Source of the DNA: JAGXSE01 sp040757295
Lineage (GTDB): Bacteria; Bacillota; PH28-bin88
Direction: 5' to 3'
DNA length: 64,000 nucleotides
NCBI GenBank assembly: GCA_040757295.1
Contig: JBFLXH010000010.1
Location: 11,054 to 75,053, forward strand
Shown here: positions 41,927 through 49,774 of the stretch, one piece after another
Layout: each line of letters begins with the position of its first letter
Numbering within the stretch: the first letter of the stretch is position 1
Program-made: the position numbers and the translations under genes
The notes under the pieces: generated by a model
What the model saw: only the letters and a program-made list of their open reading frames with translations
Told to the model about the DNA's origin: nothing
The model's database searches: none

Positions 41927-42403
41927 TTGTTATTTGGTCTTGGCCTGGGGATGTTTCTCGCCTCTGTTGCTGTAATGCTCCAGGGACCTAAGGAATTGAG
42001 CCGGGAAGAGATAGAAAGGCGGGCTGAAAGACTTGGCATGGGATACCGGGAACAGTTTCTCATTTTCCCTGCTGAGGAGAACCGGCATACCTCGGTAGAC
42101 CCTAATAACCATGCTGTTTCTCAGGAACCAACCCAGGCCCCCCCCATTAATAAAGGGGTGGCCTCGCTGGAAGTTGTGATTAATCAGGGAAGCACCTTGG
42201 CTGAAGCGGCTAGAATCCTTTATGAGGCAGGACTTGTTGAAGAACCCGGTATTTTTGTGCAAAAGGTGCAGCAAATGGGGTTGAGCCAGTACTTGCGGGC
42301 TGGTACCTACCGGTTATCCCCCGGTATAGACCTCGAGGAGTTGGTTCGTCAGGTAACTAGGCCGCCGCGGCAAAAACCTCCAGTTCAAGTTGAACAACAA
42401 TAG
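41927..42403 (+). CDS. Membrane-anchored protein with a MltG/YceG-like domain
   Basis: A 158-residue frame: a membrane helix at the start (LFGLGLGMFLASVAVMLQG), a linker, and a C-terminal segment resembling the small LysM-like domain of endolytic transglycosylase MltG (VVINQGSTLAEAARILYEAG then LVEEPGIFVQKVQQMGLSQY, LRAGTYRLSPG). The catalytic MltG domain is absent. The TTG at 41927 has no ribosome site; the open frame extends upstream to 41870 and there encodes a basic pre-membrane segment (KIRQNLKKLAPL), so the true start may be a rare codon such as ATT at 41876, within the end of the preceding gene. A role at the cell wall beside the flagellum is inferred. Confidence 0.7.
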   Translation: MLFGLGLGMFLASVAVMLQGPKELSREEIERRAERLGMGYREQFLIFPAEENRHTSVDPNNHAVSQEPTQAPPINKGVASLEVVINQGSTLAEAARILYEAGLVEEPGIFVQKVQQMGLSQYLRAGTYRLSPGIDLEELVRQVTRPPRQKPPVQVEQQ

Positions 42404-42421
42404 GGAGGAGATGGACGACAA

Positions 42422-43183
42422 ATGCTTAGAGGACTTTATTCTTCGGCTGCCGGCTTGAAGGTGCTGCAGCGCCAACAAGATGTATTAGCCAACAATGTGG
42501 CTAACGCCAATACGCCTGGTTTTAAAAGGGATCAAACAGTCTTGCGTTCTTTTCCGGAGCAAATAATCTTGACCCGGGAGACAGGGAAGGGGGCTGGGGC
42601 CAAGGTGGTAGGACCCATTTCCTTGGGCGCCCAAATCCATGAAGTGAACACTGTTTTTGAGAACGGTATCATGGCAGAAACAGGGCGGCCAACTGATTTT
42701 GCCCTTGGCGGCAGCGGCCTGGAATTCTTTGCTATTGCTACTTCCGAGGGGGAAAGGTACACCAGAAGCGGCAGTTTTTCCTTGGATCAGGAAGGATATC
42801 TGGTTACCCCGGCGGGGGATTACCTATTAGGTTATGCCGGCAAAATCCGCCTGCAGGGCGAGGACTTTTCGGTTGACCCGGCAGGGCGGGTTTTCCAAGG
42901 CCAGGAATTCATTGATCAACTGCGAATTGTAAGGATTAAAGAGCCTGCCCAGTTGATCAAAAAAGGTCATCACCTCTACCAGGCTGCAAAAGAAGGGGCT
43001 GTGGAAGATGTTAAAGAACCCTATTTGCGCCAGGGGGTGCTGGAATTATCCAATGTCAGCTTGACTTCCGAAGTGATAAAGATGATTGCCGGCATGCGGG
43101 CTTACGAAATCAATGCCCGGTTGTTAAAGGTTCAGGATGAACTATTAGGAAAGGCAGTGAATGAAATAGGCGCCATTAAATAA
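42422..43183 (+). CDS. flgG: Flagellar rod protein of the FlgG/FlgF family
   Basis: A 253-residue hook-basal-body protein. N-terminal motif LRGLYSSAAGLKVLQRQQDV then LANNVANANTPGFKRDQTVL; middle YTRSGSFSLDQEGYLVTPAG; C-terminal LSNVSLTSEVIKMIAGMRAY and EINARLLKVQDELLGKAVNE. This fits FlgF/FlgG (FlhO/FlhP of Bacillus); only one such gene is seen here, whereas two are usual. ATG 42422 after GGGAGGAG. The neighbours switch from structural to chemotaxis genes after it. Confidence 0.9.
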   Translation: MLRGLYSSAAGLKVLQRQQDVLANNVANANTPGFKRDQTVLRSFPEQIILTRETGKGAGAKVVGPISLGAQIHEVNTVFENGIMAETGRPTDFALGGSGLEFFAIATSEGERYTRSGSFSLDQEGYLVTPAGDYLLGYAGKIRLQGEDFSVDPAGRVFQGQEFIDQLRIVRIKEPAQLIKKGHHLYQAAKEGAVEDVKEPYLRQGVLELSNVSLTSEVIKMIAGMRAYEINARLLKVQDELLGKAVNEIGAIK

Positions 43184-43219
43184 TACCTACGGTATCGAGA
43201 GTATTGGAGGAAAAGGTTA

Positions 43220-43723
43220 ATGACTTCTGACAATTCTCCTGGCGAAATCCGGGTGGGAATTGCTGAATGGCGGGCCGCAAAGCAGCCGGTTCAAATTACC
43301 ACTTTGGGTTTGGGATCATGTGTTGGGATCTCATTGTTTGATCCGTTGACTATGGTAGGAGGGCTGGCTCATATTATGCTGCCGGACAGCAAGCAGTTTT
43401 CCCATCCGACTAATCCAGGCAAGTTTCCGGATTTAGCTTTACCTTTACTGCTAAAAGAAATGGAGGGTTTGGGGGCTCGCCGGCAGAGGATGCAGGCCAA
43501 GATTGCCGGAGGAGCGCAAATGTTTAATTATCCCGGAGGCCAAGGAGGTACTATTAGTGTAGGGGCTCGCAATATCGTTGCCTGCAGAGAAGTGCTAACC
43601 TGGCATGGAATACCTTTGCTTGCTGAGGAGACTGGAGGAAACTGGGGTAGGACCATGATTGTTGATACCAGGTCAGGGCATGTGACAATTAGGGCTGTAG
43701 GGAGGCCCCTCCTGGTAATCTAG
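43220..43723 (+). CDS. cheD: CheD, chemoreceptor glutamine deamidase
   Basis: CheD deamidates receptor glutamines and activates CheC. The 167-residue protein shows the catalytic motif TLGLGSCVGISLFD with cysteine, the histidine in GGLAHIMLP, and the conserved KIAGGAQMF block. ATG 43220 has GGAGG upstream. Its partner cheC is two genes downstream; cheR lies between. Confidence 0.96.
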   Translation: MTSDNSPGEIRVGIAEWRAAKQPVQITTLGLGSCVGISLFDPLTMVGGLAHIMLPDSKQFSHPTNPGKFPDLALPLLLKEMEGLGARRQRMQAKIAGGAQMFNYPGGQGGTISVGARNIVACREVLTWHGIPLLAEETGGNWGRTMIVDTRSGHVTIRAVGRPLLVI

Positions 43724-43742
43724 GGCAAAAAGGGTGAAAGGC

Positions 43743-44540
43743 ATGGATTTTGCCGAATTTAAACGAAAAATATATACTCTCTGCGGGGTAAACCTGGATG
43801 GTTACAAGGAGAAACAGCTAAAGCGTCGAATAGATAGTTTGATGCAGAGCCTTGCTATAACCAGTTATGAACGATATCTGCAAACTCTGCGAGAAGACCG
43901 GCAGCAGCTGAACCGTTTTCTTGACCGCATTACTATTAACGTGTCCGAGTTTTTTCGTAATCCTGATATTTTTAAGGTCTTGGAAGATCAAATATTGCCC
44001 GGTTTGTTGCGGGAAAAGACCAGGCTGAAAATATGGAGCGCTGCATGTTCCAACGGAGCTGAACCTTATTCCGTGGCCATTTTATTGGATGAGCAGTCTC
44101 CAGGCCGGCAGCACAGAATTGAAGCTACTGATTTGGACGTTAATATCTTGGCGGCAGCCCGGCAAGGCTGTTATGACGCCAACAGCGTAAAAAATGTTTC
44201 CCCTAACAGGCTGGCCAGGTTTTTTACTTTTGACAACAACTTCTATTTTATTAAAGAAGAAATCCGTAGGAAGGTCTCTTTCAGCCAGCATGACCTGATT
44301 ACCCAATCCTATGGAAATGATTATGATTTAATTCTCTGCCGTAACGTGACAATCTACTTTACCTCTGAAATACAGGACCGCATGTACCGGCAGTTTTGGC
44401 AGTCTTTAACTCCAGGAGGCGTACTATTTATCGGAGCTACTGAGAGTATTCTGAATTACAGGGAAATTGGCTTCAGTAAGCTGTCCTCCTGGTTCTACCA
44501 AAAAAACATTCATGGCTCTATGAGCCACAGGCTATCATGA
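43743..44540 (+). CDS. cheR: CheR, chemoreceptor methyltransferase
   Basis: CheR methylates receptor glutamates using S-adenosylmethionine. The 265-residue protein has the N-terminal helical domain and the SAM fold: TITVNVSEFFRN-type block (ITINVSEFFRNPDIF), KIWSAACSNGAEPYSVAILL (SAM binding, about residues 98-117), EATDLDVNILAAARQG and LILCRNVTIYF. ATG 43743 is better spaced than GTG 43734. An imperfect hairpin (GGAACC...GGTTCC near 44553-44577) lies in the 94-base gap before cheC. Confidence 0.95.
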   Translation: MDFAEFKRKIYTLCGVNLDGYKEKQLKRRIDSLMQSLAITSYERYLQTLREDRQQLNRFLDRITINVSEFFRNPDIFKVLEDQILPGLLREKTRLKIWSAACSNGAEPYSVAILLDEQSPGRQHRIEATDLDVNILAAARQGCYDANSVKNVSPNRLARFFTFDNNFYFIKEEIRRKVSFSQHDLITQSYGNDYDLILCRNVTIYFTSEIQDRMYRQFWQSLTPGGVLFIGATESILNYREIGFSKLSSWFYQKNIHGSMSHRLS

Positions 44541-44634
44541 GAACTTAAGGCAATGGAACCCAAGGTACCTGGTTCCCAAGTTATTATTTAAGCTGCTTAG
44601 TTTTAAAAAAAAAGAAGTTAAAAGGGGTAAAACC

Positions 44635-45249
44635 ATGAGCAACTGGGATAGCTTGACAACCCTGCAGATAGATGCCTTAAAAGAAATCGGCAATATTGGG
44701 ATTGGGAATGCTGCAACGGCTTTGGCGACTATGGTGCAGAGAAAAATTAATATGGAGGTCCCCAGGGCGGAAATTCGGCAGTTTGAGGATATTTATTCCT
44801 TAGTCGGGAATGCGGAAAAGGTGGTTTCCTGTGTGAATTTGGCTGTCCACGGGGCTGCCCCGGGTCGTATTCTATTTTTACTGGATCACCCCAGTTCCCT
44901 TTGCCTAATGGACCTCTTGATGGGATACCCTCCAGGAACCACAAAAATGATAGGTGAAATGGAAACATCAGCCCTGCAAGAAGTGGGTAATATCTTAGCA
45001 AGCTCTTTTTTAAATGCCTTCAGCCAGGTTACCGGCTTGAACATGGCCCCTTCAGTCCCTGCCTTTGCTCACGATATGCTTGGTGCAATCCTGAGCAGCG
45101 CCCTAATTGAAGCGGGTTACTATGCTGAACGTTCCCTGGTCATTCAGACGGCCTTCCATGATGAGGGCGTTATTCTTCACGGGCATTTTTTCCTGTTGCC
45201 GGAAACAGGAGCACTAAATATCATTCTTAACTCTCTTGGCATTTCATAA
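44635..45249 (+). CDS. cheC: CheC, CheY-phosphate phosphatase
   Basis: A 204-residue protein with the two CheC phosphatase helices: ALKEIGNIGIGNAATALATM near residue 14 and ALQEVGNILASSFLNAFSQV near residue 114, each with the E-x(2)-N pair. CheC removes phosphate from CheY and is stimulated by CheD, also encoded here. FliY, in the same operon, belongs to the same phosphatase family. cheY follows after 18 bases. Confidence 0.95.
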   Translation: MSNWDSLTTLQIDALKEIGNIGIGNAATALATMVQRKINMEVPRAEIRQFEDIYSLVGNAEKVVSCVNLAVHGAAPGRILFLLDHPSSLCLMDLLMGYPPGTTKMIGEMETSALQEVGNILASSFLNAFSQVTGLNMAPSVPAFAHDMLGAILSSALIEAGYYAERSLVIQTAFHDEGVILHGHFFLLPETGALNIILNSLGIS

Positions 45250-45267
45250 GGACAGGAGGTACTTGCG

Positions 45268-45630
45268 GTGGGCAAAAGAGTTTTAATAGTGGATGATGCA
45301 GCCTTTATGCGGATGATGATTAGGGATATCTTATTAAAAAACGGGTATCAGGTAGTTGGCGAGGCTGAGAATGGCCTTAAAGCAATCAGCCTTTTCCAGG
45401 AGTTGCGCCCGGATGTTGTGACTATGGACATCACCATGCCGGAAATGGACGGCATCGCGGCTGTCAAGGAGATTAAAAAAATTGATCCTGCAGCAAGGGT
45501 AATCATGTGCAGCGCTATGGGACAGCAAATGATGGTTATGGAAGCTATTCAATCAGGCGCCCGGGATTTTGTTGTTAAACCCTTCCAGCAGGAGCGGGTG
45601 CTGCAAGCCTTAGAAAAAGCCTTGGCATAG
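45268..45630 (+). CDS. cheY: CheY, chemotaxis response regulator
   Basis: A 120-residue single receiver domain, GTG start at 45268 with GACAGGAGG upstream. Acid pocket and phosphorylation site are visible: VLIVDDAAFMR near the start, the aspartate in VVTMDITMPEMDG (about residue 54) and the lysine in FVVKPF (about 106). Phospho-CheY binds FliM and FliY N termini to change rotation. The kinase CheA and coupling protein CheW are not in this window. Confidence 0.97.
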   Translation: MGKRVLIVDDAAFMRMMIRDILLKNGYQVVGEAENGLKAISLFQELRPDVVTMDITMPEMDGIAAVKEIKKIDPAARVIMCSAMGQQMMVMEAIQSGARDFVVKPFQQERVLQALEKALA

Positions 45631-45643
45631 GACAGGTGTTAAG

Positions 45644-46612
45644 ATGAAGGAAGTCCTTTCCCAATCGGAAATTGACCTCTTGTTAAGCGCTTTGTCCTCT
45701 GGGGAATTGACCACCGAGGATATTGCCACAACAGCCCAAGTCAAAATTAAAGAATATGACTTCCGGCGCCCAAACAAGTTTTCTCAGGATCACCTCCGGA
45801 CCCTGTCGTTTATCCATGAGAACTTTGCCCGGATGATATCCAACTTCCTTTCAGCCTTTTTGCGCACTTCGGTACAGGTAAAGGTTGCTTCGGTGGACCA
45901 GGTTACCTATGAGGATTTTGTCGTATCCTTGCCTACGCCTACTCTTTTAACAGTTTATACCATGCATCCTTTGCCGGGAAAAGCGGTGATGGAGACAAAT
46001 CCAGCCTTTACTTTTCCCATTATTGATTTATTGTTTGGCGGTTCTGGCGAGATGCCCCGCAAACTGAGGGAATTGACTGAGATCGAGATAAATGTTTTGC
46101 GAAATCTTAATGCCAGGCTGCTGGAACACATGAATTATGCCTGGTCAGATATTTTTTCTGTTTCTCCTAAATTGGAAGGTACCGAGACCAATCCCCAATT
46201 AACCCAAATAATATCTCCCAACGAAACCGTAGCGGTGTTATCCTTAACAACCTCCGTGGGCAAGTCTCAAGGACTGGTCAATTTGTGCCTACCCTTTTTA
46301 ACCCTGGAGCCGGTTATTTCCAAGCTGTCAGCCAGGCATTGGTTTTCCGCCAGCGAAAACAACAAGAACGCCGATCATTCACGCCAAATCGAAACCCTCT
46401 TGGGGGCGGCAGGGGTTTGCCTTACATTGATAGGCGGGCAGACCAGCTTAACGGTAAGAGATTTTTTGCGCTTGCAGGTAGGTGATGTGGTCCCTTTAGA
46501 TAATGTCATAGGTAATGACCTGGAATTAGAGGTTGAGGGTAAGCCCAAATTCAAAGTCCAGCCCGGACTGTTAGGGCAGAAAATAGCCGTGCAGGTAACA
46601 GCTATTAAGTAG
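45644..46612 (+). CDS. fliM: FliM, flagellar motor switch protein
   Basis: A 322-residue C-ring protein. The N-terminal CheY-binding motif is VLSQSEIDLLLSAL, then IKEYDFRRPNKFSQDHLRTL and FARMISNFLSAFLRTSVQVK; the C-terminal SpoA domain ends the protein. It binds FliG above and FliY/FliN below. Here fliM and fliY close the operon instead of standing with fliL, as in Bacillus, so the switch genes have been rearranged relative to the stator and export genes. Confidence 0.97.
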   Translation: MKEVLSQSEIDLLLSALSSGELTTEDIATTAQVKIKEYDFRRPNKFSQDHLRTLSFIHENFARMISNFLSAFLRTSVQVKVASVDQVTYEDFVVSLPTPTLLTVYTMHPLPGKAVMETNPAFTFPIIDLLFGGSGEMPRKLRELTEIEINVLRNLNARLLEHMNYAWSDIFSVSPKLEGTETNPQLTQIISPNETVAVLSLTTSVGKSQGLVNLCLPFLTLEPVISKLSARHWFSASENNKNADHSRQIETLLGAAGVCLTLIGGQTSLTVRDFLRLQVGDVVPLDNVIGNDLELEVEGKPKFKVQPGLLGQKIAVQVTAIK

Positions 46613-46625
46613 GAGGGGGCGGACA

Positions 46626-47663
46626 ATGAGTTCATCCTTTTTATCACAAGAAGAGATTGACGCCCTGCTTCGGCAACAGCCCGGGGGGGCAGCGGGTATT
46701 TCAGGGGAAAGCCGTGGGTTAACCGAAACAGAGCGGGATACCCTAGGGGAAATAGGTAATATTTCCATGGGCTCAGCAGCTACTGTTTTGTCCCAACTGC
46801 TAAACCAGCGCGTCATTATTACAACACCCCGAGTGTCTGTTTCCACCCAAACAATCCTTTTTTCTTCTTTTGAAGCGCCATATGTTGTGGTGGAGGTGGA
46901 CTTTAATAAAGGCCTTAAAGGGTCTAATTTGCTTATTATCAATGAAAGGGACGCCGCAATTATTGCCGATATCATGATGGGAGGAGATGGGCTTAAACCT
47001 CCCAATAAACTAACGGAGCTTCACCTGAGCGCGGTTGCCGAGGCCATGAACCAGATGATTGGATCGGCTGCCACTTCTATGTCTGCCATGTTTGGCAGGG
47101 GTGTGGGGATTTCCCCGCCCATTGTGTCAGCGGTTGATTTTGAGAATACCAGCTATGTTTCTCCTCTAATCAATGGGGAGGATATTGTGGTCATTCATTT
47201 CCGTATGGAAATAGGGGTTTTGATTGATAGTGAAATAATGCAGGTTATGCCATTGAAAGTTGCTAAAGAAGAAGTGAATTTGCTGTTGAACCCGCCAACC
47301 CCAGGCCATACCCCGCCTCCGGTTAGGGCTGACCATCCTGTTTCTGGCAAGGAACCCCTGGCTGCTCAAGCCGTTAACTACCAACCATTGCCGCCGGAAA
47401 CCAAAAACCTTGAGCTGATTTTGGATGTTCCTTTAAGTGTAACCGTTGTCCTAGCCCGTACCAGGCGCCCGATCAAAGAAGTACTGGGTTTGGTCCCAGG
47501 AGCTATCTTGGAGATGGATAAACTAGCGGATGAGCCTGTGGAAATTCTAGTCAATGGAACCCTGATTGCCCAGGGAGAAGTGGTAGTAATTGGAGAAAAC
47601 TTTGGTGTGCGGATTACCAGCATCTTAAGCCCTGTGGAAAGGCTGCACAACCTGAAGAATTAA
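46626..47663 (+). CDS. fliY: FliY, motor switch protein with CheC-like phosphatase domain
   Basis: A 345-residue protein: an N-terminal CheY-binding motif (FLSQEEIDALLRQQ), a CheC-like phosphatase domain (TLGEIGNISMGSAATVLSQL and a second helix AVAEAMNQMIGSAATSMSAM, each with E and N) and a C-terminal FliN domain from about residue 265 (LDVPLSVTVVLARTRRPIKE, then EPVEILVNGTLIAQGEVVVI, ENFGVRITSIL). It dephosphorylates CheY at the motor. It is the last gene of the operon; a terminator follows within 80 bases. Confidence 0.96.
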   Translation: MSSSFLSQEEIDALLRQQPGGAAGISGESRGLTETERDTLGEIGNISMGSAATVLSQLLNQRVIITTPRVSVSTQTILFSSFEAPYVVVEVDFNKGLKGSNLLIINERDAAIIADIMMGGDGLKPPNKLTELHLSAVAEAMNQMIGSAATSMSAMFGRGVGISPPIVSAVDFENTSYVSPLINGEDIVVIHFRMEIGVLIDSEIMQVMPLKVAKEEVNLLLNPPTPGHTPPPVRADHPVSGKEPLAAQAVNYQPLPPETKNLELILDVPLSVTVVLARTRRPIKEVLGLVPGAILEMDKLADEPVEILVNGTLIAQGEVVVIGENFGVRITSILSPVERLHNLKN

Positions 47664-47742
47664 TAAAGGCGGGAATAAGATTGCTGCCTTAACAAAAGAT
47701 AACACCAAGGAGCCCCAACATATGTTTGTCAACACCCTAAAG

Positions 47743-47770
47743 CCAACCTTTCTGGTTGGTTATTGTTTTA
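47743..47770 (+). terminator. Terminator of the flagellar/chemotaxis operon
   Basis: CCAACC / GGTTGG stem with a TTTCT loop followed by TTATTGTTTTA, 80 bases after the fliY stop. The T-tract is interrupted but rich, and the gene direction and content change after it. Confidence 0.75.
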
Positions 47771-47866
47771 TGAGGAGGAAATTAATTTATTTCGTCAAAT
47801 ATAAAACAATTATTATGAGGATTGCGGGTTTATTTGCAGAGGAAAGATAGTTTTTTATAACGCATA

Positions 47867-47910
47867 GGAAATTATGCTCGTAAAAAAAATGTGGATAAGT
47901 CATAATTTCC
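47867..47910. repeat. Perfect 10-bp inverted repeat in the gap before hdrC
   Basis: GGAAATTATG (47867-47876) and CATAATTTCC (47901-47910) are exact inverted copies with a 24-base AT-rich spacer. It could be a regulator site or hairpin. The whole 47771-48303 gap is AT-rich and contains no credible gene; it also has a TGCAAAAA/TTTTTGCA palindrome at 48142-48164. No clear sigma-A promoter could be chosen for hdrC. Confidence 0.6.
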
Positions 47911-47912
47911 GT

Positions 47913-47985
47913 AATGTGTTTCAACAAAATCAACCAGATTAAGTCTTCCGAAGGAAGATTTCTTCCAAAGGAAGATTTTGTTCTA
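47913..47985. repeat. Hairpin repeat, copy 2 (TGTTTCAACAAAATCAACC...)
   Basis: Matches the repeat at 10090-10142 over the first 40 bases and the last 12, with an extra CTTCC...GGAAG palindrome in the middle. It begins three bases after the 10-bp inverted repeat. Located in an otherwise non-coding gap. Confidence 0.75.
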
Positions 47986-48303
47986 TGGCAAATTGTCCTT
48001 TCAGCTAAAAGTAAAACTATAAATAGCAAATTTATTGGAAGGATTCCGCCGCTTATACATAAGCTATATATATAAATAGAAGATAAAACACCTCCCGTTT
48101 ACAGAATAGTTAAAAATTATAGAAAAATCAAAAATTTTAATTGCAAAAAGAAGTTTTTTTTGCAGGGCACAATTATTTTTGGCTGAAATAAGAGCTAAGA
48201 GCGAAAAAAGTTAATGGGGTTAACGAAAGGGGAGTGAGAGGCGAATTTTTTTCAATTTCCGAGGAATCGATGTTCTTTGGGAAAGGGGAGGCGGGTGATT
48301 AAT

Positions 48304-48882
48304 ATGTTTGAGAACGCTGGGGTAATCAATGAAAGTAACTTGGACCGGGAGTTTGTTACCCAAGTGGCATCATTTCCAGGAGGAGAGCGGATTTACTCCT
48401 GTCTACAATGTGGTACCTGCTCAGGGTCTTGTCAGATGAGCTATGCTATGGACTATACTCCACGCCGGCTAATTGAAATGACTCGGGTTGGTATGAAAAA
48501 GGAGGTGCTCAGCAGCAAGGCCATCTGGTATTGCGCCGCCTGCTATTTATGTACCGTTCGGTGTCCCAGGCAGGTTAAGTTGACTGAAATAATGTTTGCC
48601 CTAAAGTCTCTGGCCTTGCGTGAAAAGCTCTATGCTGGAAAGGAAGACAGTCCGGTATTGTACACGGTCTTTTTAGATGTTTTGAAAAGATTTGGCAGGT
48701 CCCATGAGGGGCTGTTGATGACCAGCTTTGCCATGAAGACCAACCCCTTCCGGCTCCTGCCTTTGGCGCCAATGGGTTTAAGGATGCTGGCTAAAGGAAA
48801 GCTCAGGATAATTCCTGCGAGAATAAGAAATGTGGAAGAAATCCGCCGTCTAATTCAAGCGGCAGAGGAGGTGCGCCCTTGA
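48304..48882 (+). CDS. hdrC: HdrC, heterodisulfide reductase-like iron-sulfur subunit
   Basis: HdrC carries two [4Fe-4S] clusters that pass electrons from HdrA to HdrB. The 192-residue protein has both motifs: CLQCGTCSGSCQ at about residues 33-44 and CAACYLCTVRCP at about 74-85. ATG 48304 is used; GTG 48295 is nearer to the GGGGAGG site and is an alternative. It begins the operon hdrC-hdrB-hdrA-mvhD-mvhG-mvhA and overlaps hdrB by four bases. Confidence 0.93.
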   Translation: MFENAGVINESNLDREFVTQVASFPGGERIYSCLQCGTCSGSCQMSYAMDYTPRRLIEMTRVGMKKEVLSSKAIWYCAACYLCTVRCPRQVKLTEIMFALKSLALREKLYAGKEDSPVLYTVFLDVLKRFGRSHEGLLMTSFAMKTNPFRLLPLAPMGLRMLAKGKLRIIPARIRNVEEIRRLIQAAEEVRP

Positions 48883-49748
48883 GGTACGCCTATTACCCGG
48901 GATGTTCAAATCACTCTTCTTCCATCGATTACGACGAATCTACGAAAGCTGTTTTTTCGGCCCTGGGAATACGCCTGATAGGACTAGATGACTGGAATTG
49001 TTGTGGAACTACTGCAGTTTCCAGTGTAGATCCTTTGGTTTCCATGGCCTTATCGGCTCGAAATCTGGCCTTGGTTGAAAACCACGGCTATGAAACATTG
49101 GCTGTAACTTGCAACTCTTGTTATAGTATGCTGCGTAGGGCCGGTGATTATTGTCGCGATTCCGCTTTCGCTCCTGCCATGACAAGCGTGTTGGCTTCTG
49201 TCAATCGTGTCTGTCAAGGTAGGGTAGCAGTCAGGCATGTGCTGGATCTTTTGGTTAACGATGTGGGGGTAGCCAAGATCCGGGCAATAGTCAGATATCC
49301 TCTAAACGGCATAAAGATTGCTCCGTATTATGGCTGCCTGATCGGCCGGCCAAAGGCCTCCTTCGATGACAGCGAGTTCCCTACGAGCATGGATGAGTTG
49401 TTATCTGTTGTGGGATTGGAGGTTGTGCCCTTCGACCGGAAAACCAAGTGCTGTGGAAGCACCCTGATGACCAGTAAAGAGGATGTTGCCCTGGCATTAA
49501 ATGAAGAGATTCTGAACGAAAGTGTGCAGCGAGGCGCTGATGGAATTGCTGTCCTTTGTCCCATGTGCCATCTCAATCTGGATGCTTACCAAAGTAAGAT
49601 TAACAAAAAATTTAAAACCTCATACAATGTTCCTGTTCTATATTTTACTCAACTGCTGGGAATGGCCATGGGTATCGGAGAGAAAGACCTGGGGCTTTTT
49701 AGGGCAACTGGGGCAAGACATAAGCTCTTAAAAAAGGTGTCAGTTTAA
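48879..49748 (+). CDS. hdrB: HdrB, heterodisulfide reductase-like catalytic subunit
   Basis: HdrB holds the noncubane cluster site where disulfides are reduced in methanogens. The 289-residue protein (TTG 48879) contains two CCG-type cysteine domains: YYPGCS near residue 5, NCCGTTA near 47 and CNSCYSM near 85, then YYGCLIGRP near 150, KCCGSTLMTS near 190 and CPMCHLNLD near 228. All expected cysteines appear present. The physiological substrate in bacteria without coenzyme M/B is unknown and not shown by the locus. Confidence 0.93.
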   Translation: MRYAYYPGCSNHSSSIDYDESTKAVFSALGIRLIGLDDWNCCGTTAVSSVDPLVSMALSARNLALVENHGYETLAVTCNSCYSMLRRAGDYCRDSAFAPAMTSVLASVNRVCQGRVAVRHVLDLLVNDVGVAKIRAIVRYPLNGIKIAPYYGCLIGRPKASFDDSEFPTSMDELLSVVGLEVVPFDRKTKCCGSTLMTSKEDVALALNEEILNESVQRGADGIAVLCPMCHLNLDAYQSKINKKFKTSYNVPVLYFTQLLGMAMGIGEKDLGLFRATGARHKLLKKVSV

Positions 49749-49774
49749 ATTCAGGTGTATAGAGGGGTGGGATA

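Noticed and set aside
44541..44634. Terminator between cheR and cheC
   Set aside because: The GGAACC/GGTTCC hairpin has a large loop and no T-tract directly after it, so it is not listed as a terminator.
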